DNA from: Gonocerus acuteangulatus
Lineage: Eukaryota > Arthropoda > Insecta > Hemiptera > Coreidae
Direction: 5' to 3'
Length of the DNA stretch: 64,000 bases
Assembly (NCBI GenBank): GCA_946811695.1
Contig: OX328125.1
Span: forward strand, 44,090,086 to 44,154,085
Positions 1 through 11,919 of this stretch are shown here, one piece after another. Below the pieces are notes generated by a model. The model did not search any database. It was not told where the DNA came from and was given only the letters and a program-made list of their open reading frames with translations. Position 1 is the stretch's first letter, and the number at the start of each line of letters is the position of its first letter. Both the position numbers and the translations under genes were made by a program.

Positions 1-580
1 CAGTATGATGTGGTCCAAAAGCTTTAAAGCTTTTTGTTTTGAATCCGCATTAACTTGCCCTCACAGGTGTTTCACCCTTTAGGCATCCTTTAAGCACCTC
101 ATTAACGAACCTCCCTGAAAATTCTCCTAACTTTGTCGGCTTGGTATGGAACAAATTGGTAGATTTTTGTTGGGTTTTTATCATTAAACAAAATATTCCG
201 GGAATTTTTAGATTTTAACCATAACTCAATTATTGTTATTATAGGCCTTCCGTAGATATTCCCGCAGAAATTAGCGCGCCCCTTTTTAACTACCAACTAC
301 AGCTACGTTTTTACAGATGAGCCCTGGACTCATCCTTGTGAAAGATACTGTTTTATCCTAGCCGTATTTCAATCGCGGCAAAACTTACTGAAGTTGTTCA
401 GTGCCAGCTGCATGCTCTGATCCGGCTTAACAGCACATCCACCTATATTTACACCTAACTATGGACCCCGTTTAGCTATCTTTATTCTGGATATAGCTTC
501 AAAAGGGACAAGAAAGTTGAAAAATTGCTTTGAAAATTTGGATAACACATGCGGATAGCATTTTGGGGCAATAATACTGT
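1..580. other. No identified feature
   Basis: AT-rich non-coding sequence left of the Beat exon. The minus-strand frame at 102-296 has no recognisable motif. The next Beat exon was looked for here and not seen. Confidence 0.5.
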
Positions 581-659
581 ATTATTTGTTTGAATCAGAC
601 AATTTAAAACGTAACCTAAAATAAAGTAATTTGGATGTATGTACTGTTGATGTACTTAC

Positions 660-871
660 GTCAACCACAGCATCTACACCAGGTAGTGGGAAGACCCTTG
701 TCGGCGGAGATTCCTTGGGTACGAACCGGTAGAACTCTGCGTCTCCTTGGTAAAACTTGACGGAGTACAGTGGTGCACCTTCAAGATCGTAGTCACAGAT
801 TAACTGGAGGCTGGTACCTGCTCGCACAGCTTCAGGCAGCCGCAAAGATACACCTCTCAGGCAGGCTCCAT
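660..871 (-). CDS. Internal exon of a Beat (beaten path)-like Ig-domain protein
   Basis: This is the only host gene exon I can support. Read on the minus strand, an acceptor ending in ccag abuts base 871 and a strong donor gtaagt begins at 659. The 212-nt exon starts with two bases of a split codon and then has 70 open codons, ending in phase 0. It contains CDYDLEG, LYSVKFYQG, EFYRFVPKE and PPTRVFPLPGVD, the hallmark first half of Ig domain 1 in the arthropod Beat family. Those proteins are secreted or membrane-linked and bind Side receptors in axon guidance. The core position that is usually Trp in the VKWY motif is Phe here. No partner exon was found: downstream exons must lie left of base 1, and upstream exons lie beyond a long intron or outside the window. 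The exact Beat paralogue cannot be told. Confidence 0.85.
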
Positions 872-1379
872 CTGGACATGCACAAAGATTTCAAATAAAT
901 TAATATAAATATTTATAAGCTTAGAAATTTCTAGTTACAAATAAGTAGCAATAAACGCACATATCATCGCAATTAAGGCTGAATCACAGTGCGATTTTCA
1001 TTAAAAGATTTGATCTAGGTAATGATTATGTAAAAGGAAATTAATCAAGTAGGTTTCATCGACTACACTTATACATTATATCTAACGAGAGGACCGTCGT
1101 CCAAATTCCAGCCTGGAGAATTAATTTATCTATAAAAAAAAAGAGATTAAATTACTAAAGTCGTACATCTTCTTGTGCCTCGTACAGTTAAATTTAAATT
1201 TTATTAGAGACACGGACTTTGATTGTTTTATGGTCTTCGACTTTCTTGTACCCCTATTTGGATTTAAATGTATTAAGCCATTGTATAACAAATAGCACGG
1301 CATCCGTCGCCTGTGAAATAGGTGTTATTTTTATGTGTAAGGTTGTGGTCTCCGTATGCCTTGTGGATTCAAGTGGTTC

Positions 1380-2010
1380 GCCATTCCTACCGGCGGCTAT
1401 TGTTTCCTTGCTGTGGTGGTGGTCTCGTCCTTTCTTGTGCGTGAAATGCTTCATTCCTAGTGGAAGCAGGTGTTTCCCCTTTGCTTGTAGTGACTGGTGT
1501 TTCTTTACCCTTACTTTACTGGTAGCCTCATCACTCCTTGTGGGGTCGGGCTCTTTCCCTTTCCTAGTGGCGGCCGGTGTTTACCCATTCCTTGATGGGG
1601 TCGTAGTCTCCTCACTCCTTGTGCCGTCGAGTGCTTTCCGCCTTCCTTGCTGTGGCTGGTGTCTCCCCATTCCTTGATGCTGTGTCTTCACTCCTTGTGG
1701 TATCGAGTACTACCCATTCCTTGAGAGGGCTAGTGTTTCCCCATTCTTTGCTGCGGCGTTGGTCTTTCCATTCCTTGTTGCGGTGGGGTCTCTTAACTCC
1801 TTGCGGTGTCGAGTGCTTCCCCACTTCTTGCGGTGTCTGGTGCTTCCCCAATCCTTGCGGTGTCTGTTGTCTCCATTCCTTTCTGAAGTCCTGGTATCGT
1901 CACTCATCGTGCCGTCGAGTATTACCACTTCTTCGCGGTGGCTGGTGTCGCCCCATTCGTAGCTGCGGTGGTGGTCTCGTCGCTCCTTGTAATTGTCTTG
2001 TCGGTCCTTG
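1380..2010. repeat. Degenerate ~30-bp minisatellite
   Basis: About twenty imperfect units of roughly 30 bp repeat a theme of cattccttg followed by a GGTG-rich half, such as ggctggtgtctcc. Open frames on both strands here encode low-complexity repeats and come from the repeat, so I do not call them genes. The array lies upstream of the Beat exon in gene sense, so it may sit in an intron. Confidence 0.8.
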
Positions 2011-2798
2011 TATTCCGTAGTGTCTTGTATTCTATTTCCCTTAAAATATTTAAGATCTCACTTCTAAATATAAACGTCACCACAACTCAAGGGCGCTTTC
2101 CAAAGCCAGTTTCTTGTGCCTGATCGAGTAGCATTTTGTTGCTCTATATCTTAGGATATCGCTGAGGCGTTTTTACTTCGAAATCGATCAACATTACTAC
2201 TCTATTTAATGCATCTATAATTTATTTTTAAAATTGGTATACAAATAAATCCACATAATCAATTTGGTTGATAAAATCAAGGCAATTACTCTAAGTCTTC
2301 ATTCAGTTAAAGTGGACTAATCCTTTAAAACGACTTGAGTTGAAGCAATTACTCGGCTTTATTCCCCCAGCCTAATGGACAAAGCACGAAAGGAAAGGAA
2401 GAAGTTGCAGGTGGAATCCTGTCCTCCACCAACAGGTTGTCCCTTCCGGCTGGGATGGTAGTGCTGCTACTGTATTCCCTACGGGCATTGTTAAAGGCAG
2501 TTTTACAAGCTCTAGTTAATTATTCCTATGAGACTAACTCTCTTTCATTCAGCACTTTCCTTGATTCTACAACGCTTATACTACACAATCAATAATTGTT
2601 AGAATCAAATCAATGACCGCATCGTGTAATGAATAACACAGATCTAAGACCAAAAAAAAAAAAAAAAAAAAAGAAAAAAGAAGAGATTTCTTGACTGTTT
2701 CTAATGGATCTTTTTACATGCTGAAACCGAAAAAATACTCAACAAATTCTGTCTATTCTAATTTCTTAGCATTTTTTTTCTTCTAATAACTATCGCTT

Positions 2799-2860
<62 letters not shown>

Positions 2861-2892
2861 GCCTCATCGACAACTATGCCATTTGCGCCGGG
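2799..2892 (-). mobile_element. 5'-truncated 3' end of the 5S-derived SINE
   Basis: A run of about 59 T is followed by a diverged form of the SINE 3' end, with acgcc and gcgccggg motifs. This matches the tail of the fuller copies at 49482-49674 and 15901-16104. The 5S head is absent and no clear TSD is visible. Confidence 0.6.
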
Positions 2893-4400
2893 TTTAAACA
2901 TCGACTTTAAATTAACCTTCATTGCGGGCTCGTAAATCCGATGCAATGCACAGATTCCAACATTTTTGAATTTAGCTCACCAAAAAATATAAAAAAAAAA
3001 CTACTAAATACTGTTACTAAATGAGCGTCCAGAATCCTTTGTAAAACTTCTTAATTTAATAAGATAACAAACCATCATTATTGGTCCCTAGTCCTTTGAG
3101 GTGTCCAGTTCAATCCTTTGACTTTGTTTTTGTAGAATTATGTAAAATAAAGGTACCAACAAGACTGCGAACCTTGCCCGACCAATGGGGTTAAAACTTT
3201 TTTCCGGACGTTTGTAGCTCATAGAAAATAATATAGCTCATAGAGATTAAGAAAATAAATATTTTATTATCAGATGAGAGAACTTTTGAAATTTTCGTGT
3301 GTTATAACTAAAATCTGGAAACCGTTGGCGGAATCATGGTAAGCAAAAAATAAATCTTTGCGTGATTATTAAATTTACTACAAAAAAGGTTATCCTGGAA
3401 TTCTCAATAGCATGACCACAGTCAGAGAAATCAGTGCTAACCATTTCGATAGAGTTGGTTTCGTTCTTGTTTTTTTTTTTGGTCCGTGCTTTCATCTCTT
3501 TTTATGGGTTATGGTTTTATTAATTGCTTTTTGCAATAAACTAAATTTATTCAGTAATGTAAGGTAAGTTAAAAGAAAAACAATTTTGTATTTTTCGGTA
3601 TTTCAATAGGGCAGTAGGTAATAAATAAATAAATAATAAACGAGCCTAAGTTGAATAGGCGATATGGGTAATTTCCGAAGTAGAGATTTTTCAAATTGAA
3701 TATATCCCCCCATGTCAAACTATGGAATATGCAAAATATCGTTTTTTTCAGATTCGAGACATTGCTCTTGGATTGTGTACGATACGGTTTGTCGCAACTT
3801 GTTACAACTCTAACCAATTTAGAATAGCCTTTAATGCCTTAAATAAAGTATGGAATATATCAATTTTTTAATATATTACTTCGTCATTGGATACAATATG
3901 TTCGTTGCCTAGTTTGCTCCAATTTCCATATTCGATAGTTTGACATGGTAGGGGCGATATATACTATTTTATATAACTTCTAGAATATAAACATTCCAGC
4001 ATTTTGAAAAAAAGGAACTTTCGTTAAGCTGTCGAATGACAAATATGTTGTTTTGAAAACTCCAAGTCCTTAGGAATGGACTCGTTGGCTGTCTGCCTAC
4101 TTGGCTCATATGTATCTTGTCTCGGGAACATCCCTTCCTGTACAGATGTCTTTCATCCCTCCTTCTAGGCTTATCACAGCCTCATAAATTCAGCCCGGAG
4201 AAATGGAAATGCCGGCCAACCTCACTTTTGATTTATTCCCAGATATAGGAACTATTATTCAAGATTGTTCACCAGTTTAGTTTACATATCCTTCATAATT
4301 TATTCAACGATAAGACACTGGAAGGGCTTGTATTTAATTCTTAAAAGTGCAAATAAAACAAGAAATTAACCCTGAACTATTGAGAATTAAGAAATTAAGA
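2893..4400. other. Unassigned AT-rich sequence with a weak inverted repeat
   Basis: The only structure seen is a loose inverted pair, catgtcaaactatggaatat (3711-3730) against atattcgatagtttgacatg (3928-3947). It may be an old MITE. No gene. Confidence 0.4.
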
Positions 4401-4409
4401 TGGTTAGTC

Positions 4410-5215
4410 CTACTTCAAAGTTGGGCAAATAGAGTCTCCTAGCCTACCAGCGTTTTCTAACTTCTGGGCTCCGTAATCATCTTGTACCAAGCCGTGCCTG
4501 TCCAGTATCTCCCTACCATTCCGCAGCAATTTCATTCCTAGCGCCGAACGATAAGCCGCCCACGCCACGGCCGGAACATGGACGATCATACAGGTCAAAC
4601 ACAAGAAGAAGGCCTAAGGTGGTCAATCTCTGCTGCAGCTTGAGGGGTGCATTCTCAATCCTCAGAAGCGCCTCTCGGATTTCAATGGAGGCCTCCTGAG
4701 TCTTGGAACTTCATCTGCCTCGCCATGTCGCCAGAATGTTGAACAGTGGGTCTTCAACTGCCTTGAATCTGACCACACTTCCTGCCGGTACCAGCGAAAC
4801 CAGGGCTGAGCTCCATCCCCAGTTTGGCGATGTGTCCATCCACGGAGAACTAATTTATCGGCAAAGACCGGCTAGGTAATCCTCGCTCTTTCCAGAGAAT
4901 ATCCCGCCTGGCTTGATTCTGACCACACCTCCTGCTGTACCAGCGAAAGAACTCACCAGGGCTGAGCTCCATCCCCAGTTTTGCGATGGCTGCTCCAACC
5001 CGCGCAAGGGCACTCCGTGGCCAGCCACAGAGGTCGACTCCAGGACCAATTAATCGGCAACAGCCAGATAGTTAATTCTCGTTCCTTCGAGAAAATATCT
5101 GGAGGACCCAATCTACCGCAAGGTTGAAAAGGCATGGAGACAATGGATCTTTCTACCTGATCCTCTTCTCGCTTACAATTGGGACACCGTCCTCCTACGA
5201 CCATAAATCGGACAA
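4410..5215. other. GC-richer block with an internal duplication, identity unknown
   Basis: The block is clearly richer in GC than its flanks. A segment near 4760-4900 recurs near 4910-5100: the string ctgaccacac, then gctgagctccatccccagtt, then an atcggcaa...gagaatatc-like end. The second copy carries about 50 extra bases. Minus-strand frames are short and interrupted; one has a CPNCKRE motif, but I recognise no family. It may be a decayed mobile element or processed pseudogene. Confidence 0.45.
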
Positions 5216-5983
5216 ATACGTCATCCTAGACGAGGCGTAATAAATAAATCCAAGAAATGAGTAAATTAATTAGTGGAACTTTTGCCACAATAACTAGTAA
5301 CAGGAACTACATTTACAAAATCAGAATTTATATCGGCCTCAAAGCTCCTTAAACCAAACATCTTTCTACAAGTATACAGACCAATTATAGTTGGCCAGGT
5401 GAGCTGCCAGTGATTATGCCATCTTTGTTGTATTTAGTTACTGTAAAATATTAATCTAGGGATGACGCCAGACTAATTGTACCTATTGAAGGATTTTTCA
5501 TCGTCAAGGATTATACTAGTCATGAATCTTTGAATATTCTCTTGCTTATCATTGTCTGTAGTTAAATCGTACCAGATTATAGTAGATTCCTTATTTTGTC
5601 GTGGTTAAAAGTATTTTTATTACTTGGTACTCTTGAATTTATCTGTCATTTATTAGAGTTGAAAAATTGTATGCTTTCTTGACAAGAGGTTATAATATGT
5701 GAGCATTTGATTTAGCAGTAAAAAAAGGTGCTCAGGTTCTAATGGGTTTTATGAGGTACCATTATCTCGTGGTCATAAAGTCTTACGATGGTTTTGCATC
5801 ATAAAAATGTTACGAGACCACCGTGAACCTGTCATCTTCTCAGATAGACTCGCAGGAAATTTGTCTCCGTTATCTAGAATTATTTTAGTTTTTACATCTT
5901 CTCTAGAGGTGGCTTAAAATGGCTTCCATGAATATTAAAATGGTGGAACCTTTGTATTGGTAAAATCTTGATGATATAAGAAA

Positions 5984-6445
5984 CTAGCTAAATACCCGTG
6001 CTTCCTCACGGCAGATAAGTAGTTATTTTATTGAGTTAAATAACGAATAATCAAAATGAACACTACTATATAATTTTGCATAGTTTATTATAACACGGTT
6101 CCCGTCATACTATATGTTATTCATCAATTGATAAGTAATCAAAGTATAATGCTTCTTGACATTGGGGCGCTTCGGACCAGTGTCAACAAACAAATAACCT
6201 AGAGATGACCCGTTATCTATATGTTACCATTAACATGAGTTTAACCACTACAGAATAATATGCGCTCTCAATAATAAATGTACGTTAAAATTTAAATGTT
6301 TATATTTCCAAGATGTTATTTGGAACCGCCCATCATATTTGCGAGCATTACCAAGAAGTACTGACTGGGGATGCTGATGGGTGAGGAGGCTGTGCAAGGG
6401 TTCGGGATATTATTACCTCGGATGGTCCATCACCTGGAATAGTGT
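5984..6445 (-). mobile_element. Helitron-like non-autonomous element, 3' end present
   Basis: Read on the minus strand, the element ends in a short hairpin (CCGTG...CACGG at 5996-6011), about ten bases, and then CTAG followed by T. That is the usual Helitron 3' terminus. The body is an inverted, diverged copy of 51065-51500: both share the segments around ggatgctgatg, ttcgggatattatta and gacattggggcgc. The 5' terminus is missing near 6445. No RepHel coding sequence is present. Confidence 0.6.
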
Positions 6446-6870
6446 CATAATTACTGGCATAATTAGTGATAATGATATAATTTTAAATATATTAGTAAAG
6501 ATCATAGAGTAAATGAATTCAGCTAGTTTTTATATAAAAATGTACTTTTATTAACTATTATGCCCAAAAAATCGAATATATCATGAAAAGGCTTAACAAA
6601 CCAACTTGTGGTTTATACACATAGAATTTACTGTAAAACAACGAATTACGGAACGCAGAAGACGACGTATTAACACATTAAAACTAAATATTACTTTATG
6701 ACATGAACGAGCAGTTGAAATACAGGAACCAGAACATAAACGCAATATTCTCCTACTTACAGAACAGTTACCTGTACAATCTAATTTGAAGACATATGCT
6801 GAATAGCCAGTTATGTTTAGACAAATTACAACCATTTTGAAACCTATGTATAGGCGAATAAGGGAATGTT

Positions 6871-7060
6871 ACCAACGGCCATAGCCACGTTGAATGCACC
6901 GGTTCCCGTAGATCACCGAAGTTAAGCAACGTCGGGCCTGGCAAGGACCTGAATTGGTGACCGACCACGTGCTGTTGGCATTATAGAAAAGGTCGGCAAC
7001 CTGTAGACAGCCCGGCGTTAATAGCCCTAATGTTGATACGCCGTTAAACACACACACAAA
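6871..7060 (+). mobile_element. 5S rRNA-derived SINE, near full length
   Basis: A 5S rRNA-like head of about 110 bp (accaacggcc to the tgttggc end) keeps the internal control region around gaagttaagcaacg. A short body with caacctgtagacagcccggc follows, then an A/C-rich tail. It is bounded by a perfect 14-bp TSD, aataagggaatgtt, at 6857-6870 and 7061-7074. It is a retroposed SINE (SINE3 type), not a functional 5S gene. Confidence 0.9.
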
Positions 7061-7659
7061 AATAAGGGAATGTTGATCAAAATACTTGTTCATTAGACCA
7101 TAAAGGTACCATTATAGTAAAATCGCTATAGTAGCAAACCACTTATAAATAATAAATAAATAAAATCAAATTAGCTCTACCCGTGATAATTTTTATAAAA
7201 AATGGTTGTGTATTAATCTTTCAGAAAGAACTTTTATTATAATAGGTTATTATTTATATGGTTATGCTTGTTTTTCATTGATTTTCATTAAAATTGGCTT
7301 AAAAATGGAATTCCTCTTTCTTGTAATTTAAAAATGCAGGGCTAAAAATATTTCCAAATGTTCGTTGATTTAGAAATGGAACATATACTTAATTAATTTT
7401 CGGCACGAATGACAATTGAGGCTAATTAGGAGGGAAGAGAGCTGCGGGGGTAAAGAACACATGATGAATACACCATTAATTCCACCGCTTGTGGAAAATT
7501 AAAATTGAAACTCCAAACGGCATTCAATATTGGCCCTGTGGTTTCGAGGCGGTCTGGCAGCCCCCCTCATTAACATGCCTGGCTAAAATTGAATCCTCCT
7601 GCTTATTTAATTAGATGATAAGTAAATTCTTCTTCAAGGTTTGTTCATGGGGTAGATAA

Positions 7660-8105
7660 ATACTTGGATAGGAATAGAGAGAGTAAGAGAGTGAGAGAGA
7701 GAGTGAGAGAGGGGGAGGGAGTGAGTATGAGGGAGGGCAAGACAGAGAGAGGGACACAGAAAGGGAGACGGAGAGGGAGAGGGAGGCAGAGAGGTAGAGG
7801 GAGAGGAAGAAGTAGAGGGAGAGGGGGACGAAGAGGGAGAGGGAGTGAGAGAGGGAGTGGGAGAGGGAGTGGGAGAGGGAGTGGGAGAGGGAGTGGGAGA
7901 GGGAGTGGGAGAGGGAGTGGGAAAGGGAGTGGGAGAGGGAGTGGGAGAGGGAGAAGGATAGGGAGAGGGAGTGGGAGAGGGAGAGGGAAAGGGAGAAGGA
8001 TAGGAAGAAGGAGAGGGAGAGGGATAAGGAGAGGGAGAGGGAGAAGGAGAGGGAGAGGGAGAGGGAGAAGGAGGGGGAGAGGGAGAAGAAGAGAAGAAGA
8101 TTAAT
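7660..8105. repeat. GA-rich satellite (GGGAGA/GGGAGT units)
   Basis: About 445 bp are nearly pure purine on the plus strand, built from 6- and 12-bp units such as gggaga and gggagtgggaga. The long frames on both strands (Arg/Gly-rich, or Ser/Leu-rich on the opposite strand) are by-products of this composition and not genes. Confidence 0.95.
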
Positions 8106-8109
8106 TATT

Positions 8110-8990
8110 TCTACACTTATATTAAGTAGGTGGATTCTTGTACATTTTCTTTGGTAAGGGATAGCCTTGAAATTACTGTCCATTTGAAGAATCGAGAGCC
8201 AATAGGATTTATTGGAACTAATAAGCCTTCTAAAAGGATGAAAAAAAGGTAGACAATCCTTAAAAGGCCGAGAAAATGAGGAGAAAGGTGTTTGAGAGAG
8301 ACTGGCTTAAAGGGAACTACTTTTTTCTCGAGTAATGAGTAAAGAGGTAGAAAAAAAGGAGGCCCATTCTTTCAAATAGCACAATACCCTGACGAAATCA
8401 TCCGCCCGATCGCTTCTAGTTCCATTCAATATTCAAAGTCTAACTTTTTTTTTCATACATAAAAAAATTTCCCTGATTGAGTTCCATTGATTATTCGAAT
8501 AAATTGGGGAAAATTTATTACGGGACTTTCCTCTCTGCGAATTATTCAATTGATAGATGTTTTTCAAAACTTGTTCAGTTATTGGAATAAATGTTTAAAA
8601 GTTAGCATAAAAAGTCTCGTCCTATTCCAGATGAGCTATTTAATTGCATATTTTTCAAATGATCGTCATAGTACAAATATTTTGAGTTAGTTTAATTTGC
8701 CTTAAAAAATCTAATTACTCTCTGCCTGAAAGAATAGATTAAAATATATGAAGGAATAATTAATTTTTTAATAATTTAAATTTGAACGTCCACTTATTTT
8801 TAACATCTGGGGACCCTGTAATATGGTTAGTGTGGACGTCAAACACATGAAACATTTCTTTTCCATTTCACATGGTTCCATCTAATTATTCCCGTACCGA
8901 ATATAAATTAAAACCTTATAAAGCGTGTTAACGCAAAAAACGATATATAACGTTGAAAGAACAACCGTTGGAGAAAGCATAGTTATCTTC
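8110..8990. other. No identified feature
   Basis: AT-rich sequence with poly-T/poly-A runs. The short frame at 8487-8690 is not recognisable. Confidence 0.5.
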
Positions 8991-9014
8991 AGGACGCCAA
9001 TCTTTTATAAGGGC

Positions 9015-9100
9015 AACGGGAAGTGGTTTTCCCATACGGTCACCCATCCAGGTACTGGCCATGGCCGAAGTTCCTTGACTTTGGTGCGGAGATTAATGGA
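9015..9100 (-). mobile_element. Highly diverged 5S-like SINE head
   Basis: The plus strand reads ggtcacccatccaggtact and then a degraded gaagtt...gactttggtg. This matches the reverse complement of the 5S internal promoter and 3' half seen at 49560-49650. No tail or TSD is recognisable. It directly abuts an older relative of the tRNA-Ile-like SINE body at 9105-9240. Confidence 0.5.
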
Positions 9101-9104
9101 AACC

Positions 9105-9240
9105 TGGGTTAAAAACCCTCCGACCTACCCTAGACCCACCAAGCCTCTAATTAATTTATTAATGGGCACCTGCAAAAAGGAACCTCCGACGCACAGTGGG
9201 GCAAATGACCGATTTAGGGGAGCAAAAGTCAAAAATAAAT
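9105..9240 (+). mobile_element. Old fragment related to the tRNA-Ile-like SINE body
   Basis: The segment with ctctaattaatttattaatg and gggcacctgc corresponds to the body of the SINE at 9968-10314. Its right part, cacagtggggcaaatgaccg, is the reverse complement of the flank of that SINE's insertion site at 9950-10345. No TSD can be defined. Confidence 0.5.
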
Positions 9241-9967
9241 ATCACATTTAGAGCGGAATATTATTAGCAATGTAAACACAAGTGTCTTAGGGTTCAAAAA
9301 CAGTACACTCACTGCTTACAAGCAAAGATGCCAGAATCCACATTTTTCGCAACAAATAAGGCTAGTTTATTAATAAGCTTCTAAACACTTGTTTGTGCAA
9401 TAGTGTAGGGCTACAAGATAATCTCCAAGCATGAGCTTCGATTTAAATAGTAAGTGCTAATATTATTTTTACTATTTAAGTAATAATTAAGAATTTAAAG
9501 ATAAGAAAATAGTACATGCCTTGCACGCGTCAAATTTAAAAGTATAGAAGTGTATATAATTTGCAAGATTCGGCTAGTTTTAGTACGAATTCAAACAAAA
9601 CAATTTTAATGGAAGTTGATGCATAATTATTTTGTAACCAACCTTATCCAAAGTAAACAACATCAATTTTTAGGTACATGCGTGATTCCACGAAAATAGC
9701 TGTTTGACGTTTGGCGGACAGAACTTAATTCGTCAGACAAAAACGCCGGCGTTTTCCATATATTTTTCATACAAATTGACTGTGGATAGTGAAGAGGGAG
9801 TTGATTTTGATCTAACTGCAAAAATTTAAGCTAAGGTTAGAGCTTTGCTCGTCCAAATTTAAGCTTTAATGGCTCCAAATGTTCACTATTTATCTCTTTT
9901 TAGGGTTTCATTCGATTACAAAAGTGACCATGAGTCATCGGAATTTTGCTCTCCTAAATCGGTCATT

Positions 9968-10314
9968 GCGGGCGAGGTTAGCTCAGTGGTAGAGCACTGG
10001 ACTAATAAGCTGGAGGCCTGAGTTCAAATCCCGAGCAAGCACTAAAGATTTTTTCTTCTAGTGTCTTCGTTCATTGGTTGAATTCGGCCTCCCTGACCGT
10101 CCCTAGGCCGACCCAGCCTTTAATTAATTTAATAATGGGTACCTTGGGTGCTAATGACTCTACCAGTCGAAGCAGCCAAGGGGAAAATCAGGCGGCCGGA
10201 GCATAGTACTGACCACACTATCTCCCTAGTGTGCCGTATGGTCAGGAATCAGATACCTCTATAGTATCTGCCCCTCAGGGCCCTCGTGGCCTGTTACGGG
10301 ACTGATTTTTTTTT
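9968..10314 (+). mobile_element. tRNA-Ile-like SINE with oligo-T 3' end
   Basis: The first 75 bp are tRNA-like. They have an A box (ttagctcagtggt), an anticodon loop region ctaataa that would give AAT (Ile-like), and a B box (gagttcaaatccc). The body contains cctttaattaatttaataat and accacactatctccctagtg, and ends gggactga followed by Ts. A 12-bp TSD, aaatcggtcatt, flanks it at 9956-9967 and 10315-10326, which proves retroposition. A full sister copy lies on the minus strand at 42264-42632 and a split one at 16755-17095. The anticodon stem is imperfect, so it is not an active tRNA gene. Confidence 0.9.
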
Positions 10315-10326
10315 AAATCGGTCATT

Positions 10327-10450
10327 TACCACACTGTGCGACGGCCGGAATATATTTATGCCCACACTGTCTCCATAATGTGCGGTATGTTGAAAAATCA
10401 GACATATCTACAGAATGTAACCCTTTTGGTCCTCCAGTATCGAGGGTGGA
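10327..10450 (+). mobile_element. Older relative of the same SINE body, used as target
   Basis: The sequence accacactgtgcgacggcc and the nearby cacactgtctccataatgtg resemble the SINE body just upstream, but are far more diverged. The younger SINE at 9968-10314 inserted into this older copy. Confidence 0.5.
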
Positions 10451-11277
10451 TTTTTTCCGATAAATAAATGGGACTAATCCCATAAATATGTTTTATCACA
10501 ATAATTGTAACACTTGGTTTTATTTAAAAGAGTTATTTAACAGTGTTTTAAATAAAATTGTGATTTGTGTTCACTGGAAATTTTAAAACAAACATTATCT
10601 AAGTGAATATAGAATTACGCTCTTCTCTGTAAAGCCAACCGTGTTTACGAGGCTCTGTAAAAAAAGAGAAATTAAAAAAAAAAAAAAAAAAAAAAAACTC
10701 GTACACTTTAATCCTTTCTGAAAGGAATGTAAAGATTAATGAACGAAGGCAGGAGGGGGAAAACTTTATGTAAAAAATAATCAAATTAAAAAAAATCTCA
10801 GCTCTCTTAGGTTGAAAAGCAAAGAGATGTAGTAGATATTTGCCCATACTGTTTGTGTAAAGACTGGATTCACATCGGCTTCTTTCTATTTTCCACTTCT
10901 ATGTCAGGGGAGTATTTCTTCTCTATTATTACGGCCCTCCTAGATATAGATACCATTTTTCTATCGTAGATTGTAGTAATAAAATGTGAATATTGTATTT
11001 TGTGAACTTCTGACCTAAATACATTCTTTATACTTCAATTCAAATAATAAATAATACATAATGAAATTGGAATGTACCTTTTTTCCGCCTTTTCAATGAA
11101 CAAATATTTTTAACACACATTTTTGTTTTTAAAAAATCCTGCAGACATAAACAGCTTTGGGAAGACAGAACACTAATCCATGAATTTCAATGGACATCTT
11201 ATGTTGAAAACGTCCATTACTCAAGAGCGACATAACTCAGAACATTCATCTGAAGCTTGGCAGTGTACCCTGACTTC

Positions 11278-11372
11278 CAGAATAACCAGATTGTTTTTTT
11301 TTAGATAACCAACAATTACGGCCGGTATGGGGGGAAATAGTAATTTGGGTCCGGAGACGATCCCCCTTTCAG
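11278..11372. repeat. Fragment of the 143-bp-array repeat family
   Basis: The string aatttgggtccggag and the neighbouring attacggccggtatg match the repeat unit at 57650-57700. Only part of one unit is present, directly before the LINE fragment at 11373. Confidence 0.45.
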
Positions 11373-11870
11373 ATGGAACGATGTTCAATGATAGTAGAAG
11401 AATGGGACAAAGACTGGACTGACTCAAATAAATCCTACAGCCTGCACAAATATATCCCTCACATTACAAACACCAACTACAACTTTATCAAAAGCTCACA
11501 CCATAAATTCACTCAATTCCTTACAGAACATGGACCGACTGGGCAATATTTGACAAGATTTAAGATACAGAATGACGATAAGTGTAAATGTGACGGACGG
11601 ACTACACAAACTTTTACCCACATCTTATATTCATGTACACTATTCGACTAAAACAGATTACAATTAATAAAAGCTATTACATTAAAAGGTGGCAATTGGC
11701 CAGAACAACCAAATATTCTATTTGATAAATATAAAAAAGAATTTTCAAAATTTACTAAAAGTATAGACATGGATGTAGAAAAATAAAATTGGAATTTATG
11801 TTTTGATTTGAACAATAATGAGTGTATCTCAATATATATCTGCTCTTGCATATCCTTCCGGCTCAAGAGA
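11373..11870 (+). pseudogene. Non-LTR retrotransposon (LINE) C-terminal remnant
   Basis: An open frame to 11651 shows the layout of the C-terminal end of R1/Jockey-type LINE ORF2: a W...W spacing, a Y-I-P motif, then LTEHGPTGQYLTRF and a Cys-His finger (CKCDGRTTQTFTHILYSC). Downstream to about 11870 the frame continues with stops. There is no reverse transcriptase core, so this is a 5'-truncated or decayed copy. The clade is only approximate. Confidence 0.65.
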
Positions 11871-11919
11871 AACCGCAGCATCGGTTGAAATAGTATTTTA
11901 GTTTAATATTCTTTAAGTA

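Noticed and set aside
1219..2123. Several overlapping frames of 60-152 codons on both strands
   Set aside because: They follow a ~30-bp minisatellite and show no domain or splice support.
7611..8183. Long open frames (190 and 146 codons) on both strands
   Set aside because: They run through a GA-rich satellite; the Ser/Leu or Arg/Gly composition is dictated by the repeat.
9968..10043. tRNA-Ile gene
   Set aside because: The tRNA-like part continues into a SINE body and has TSDs; the anticodon stem is imperfect.
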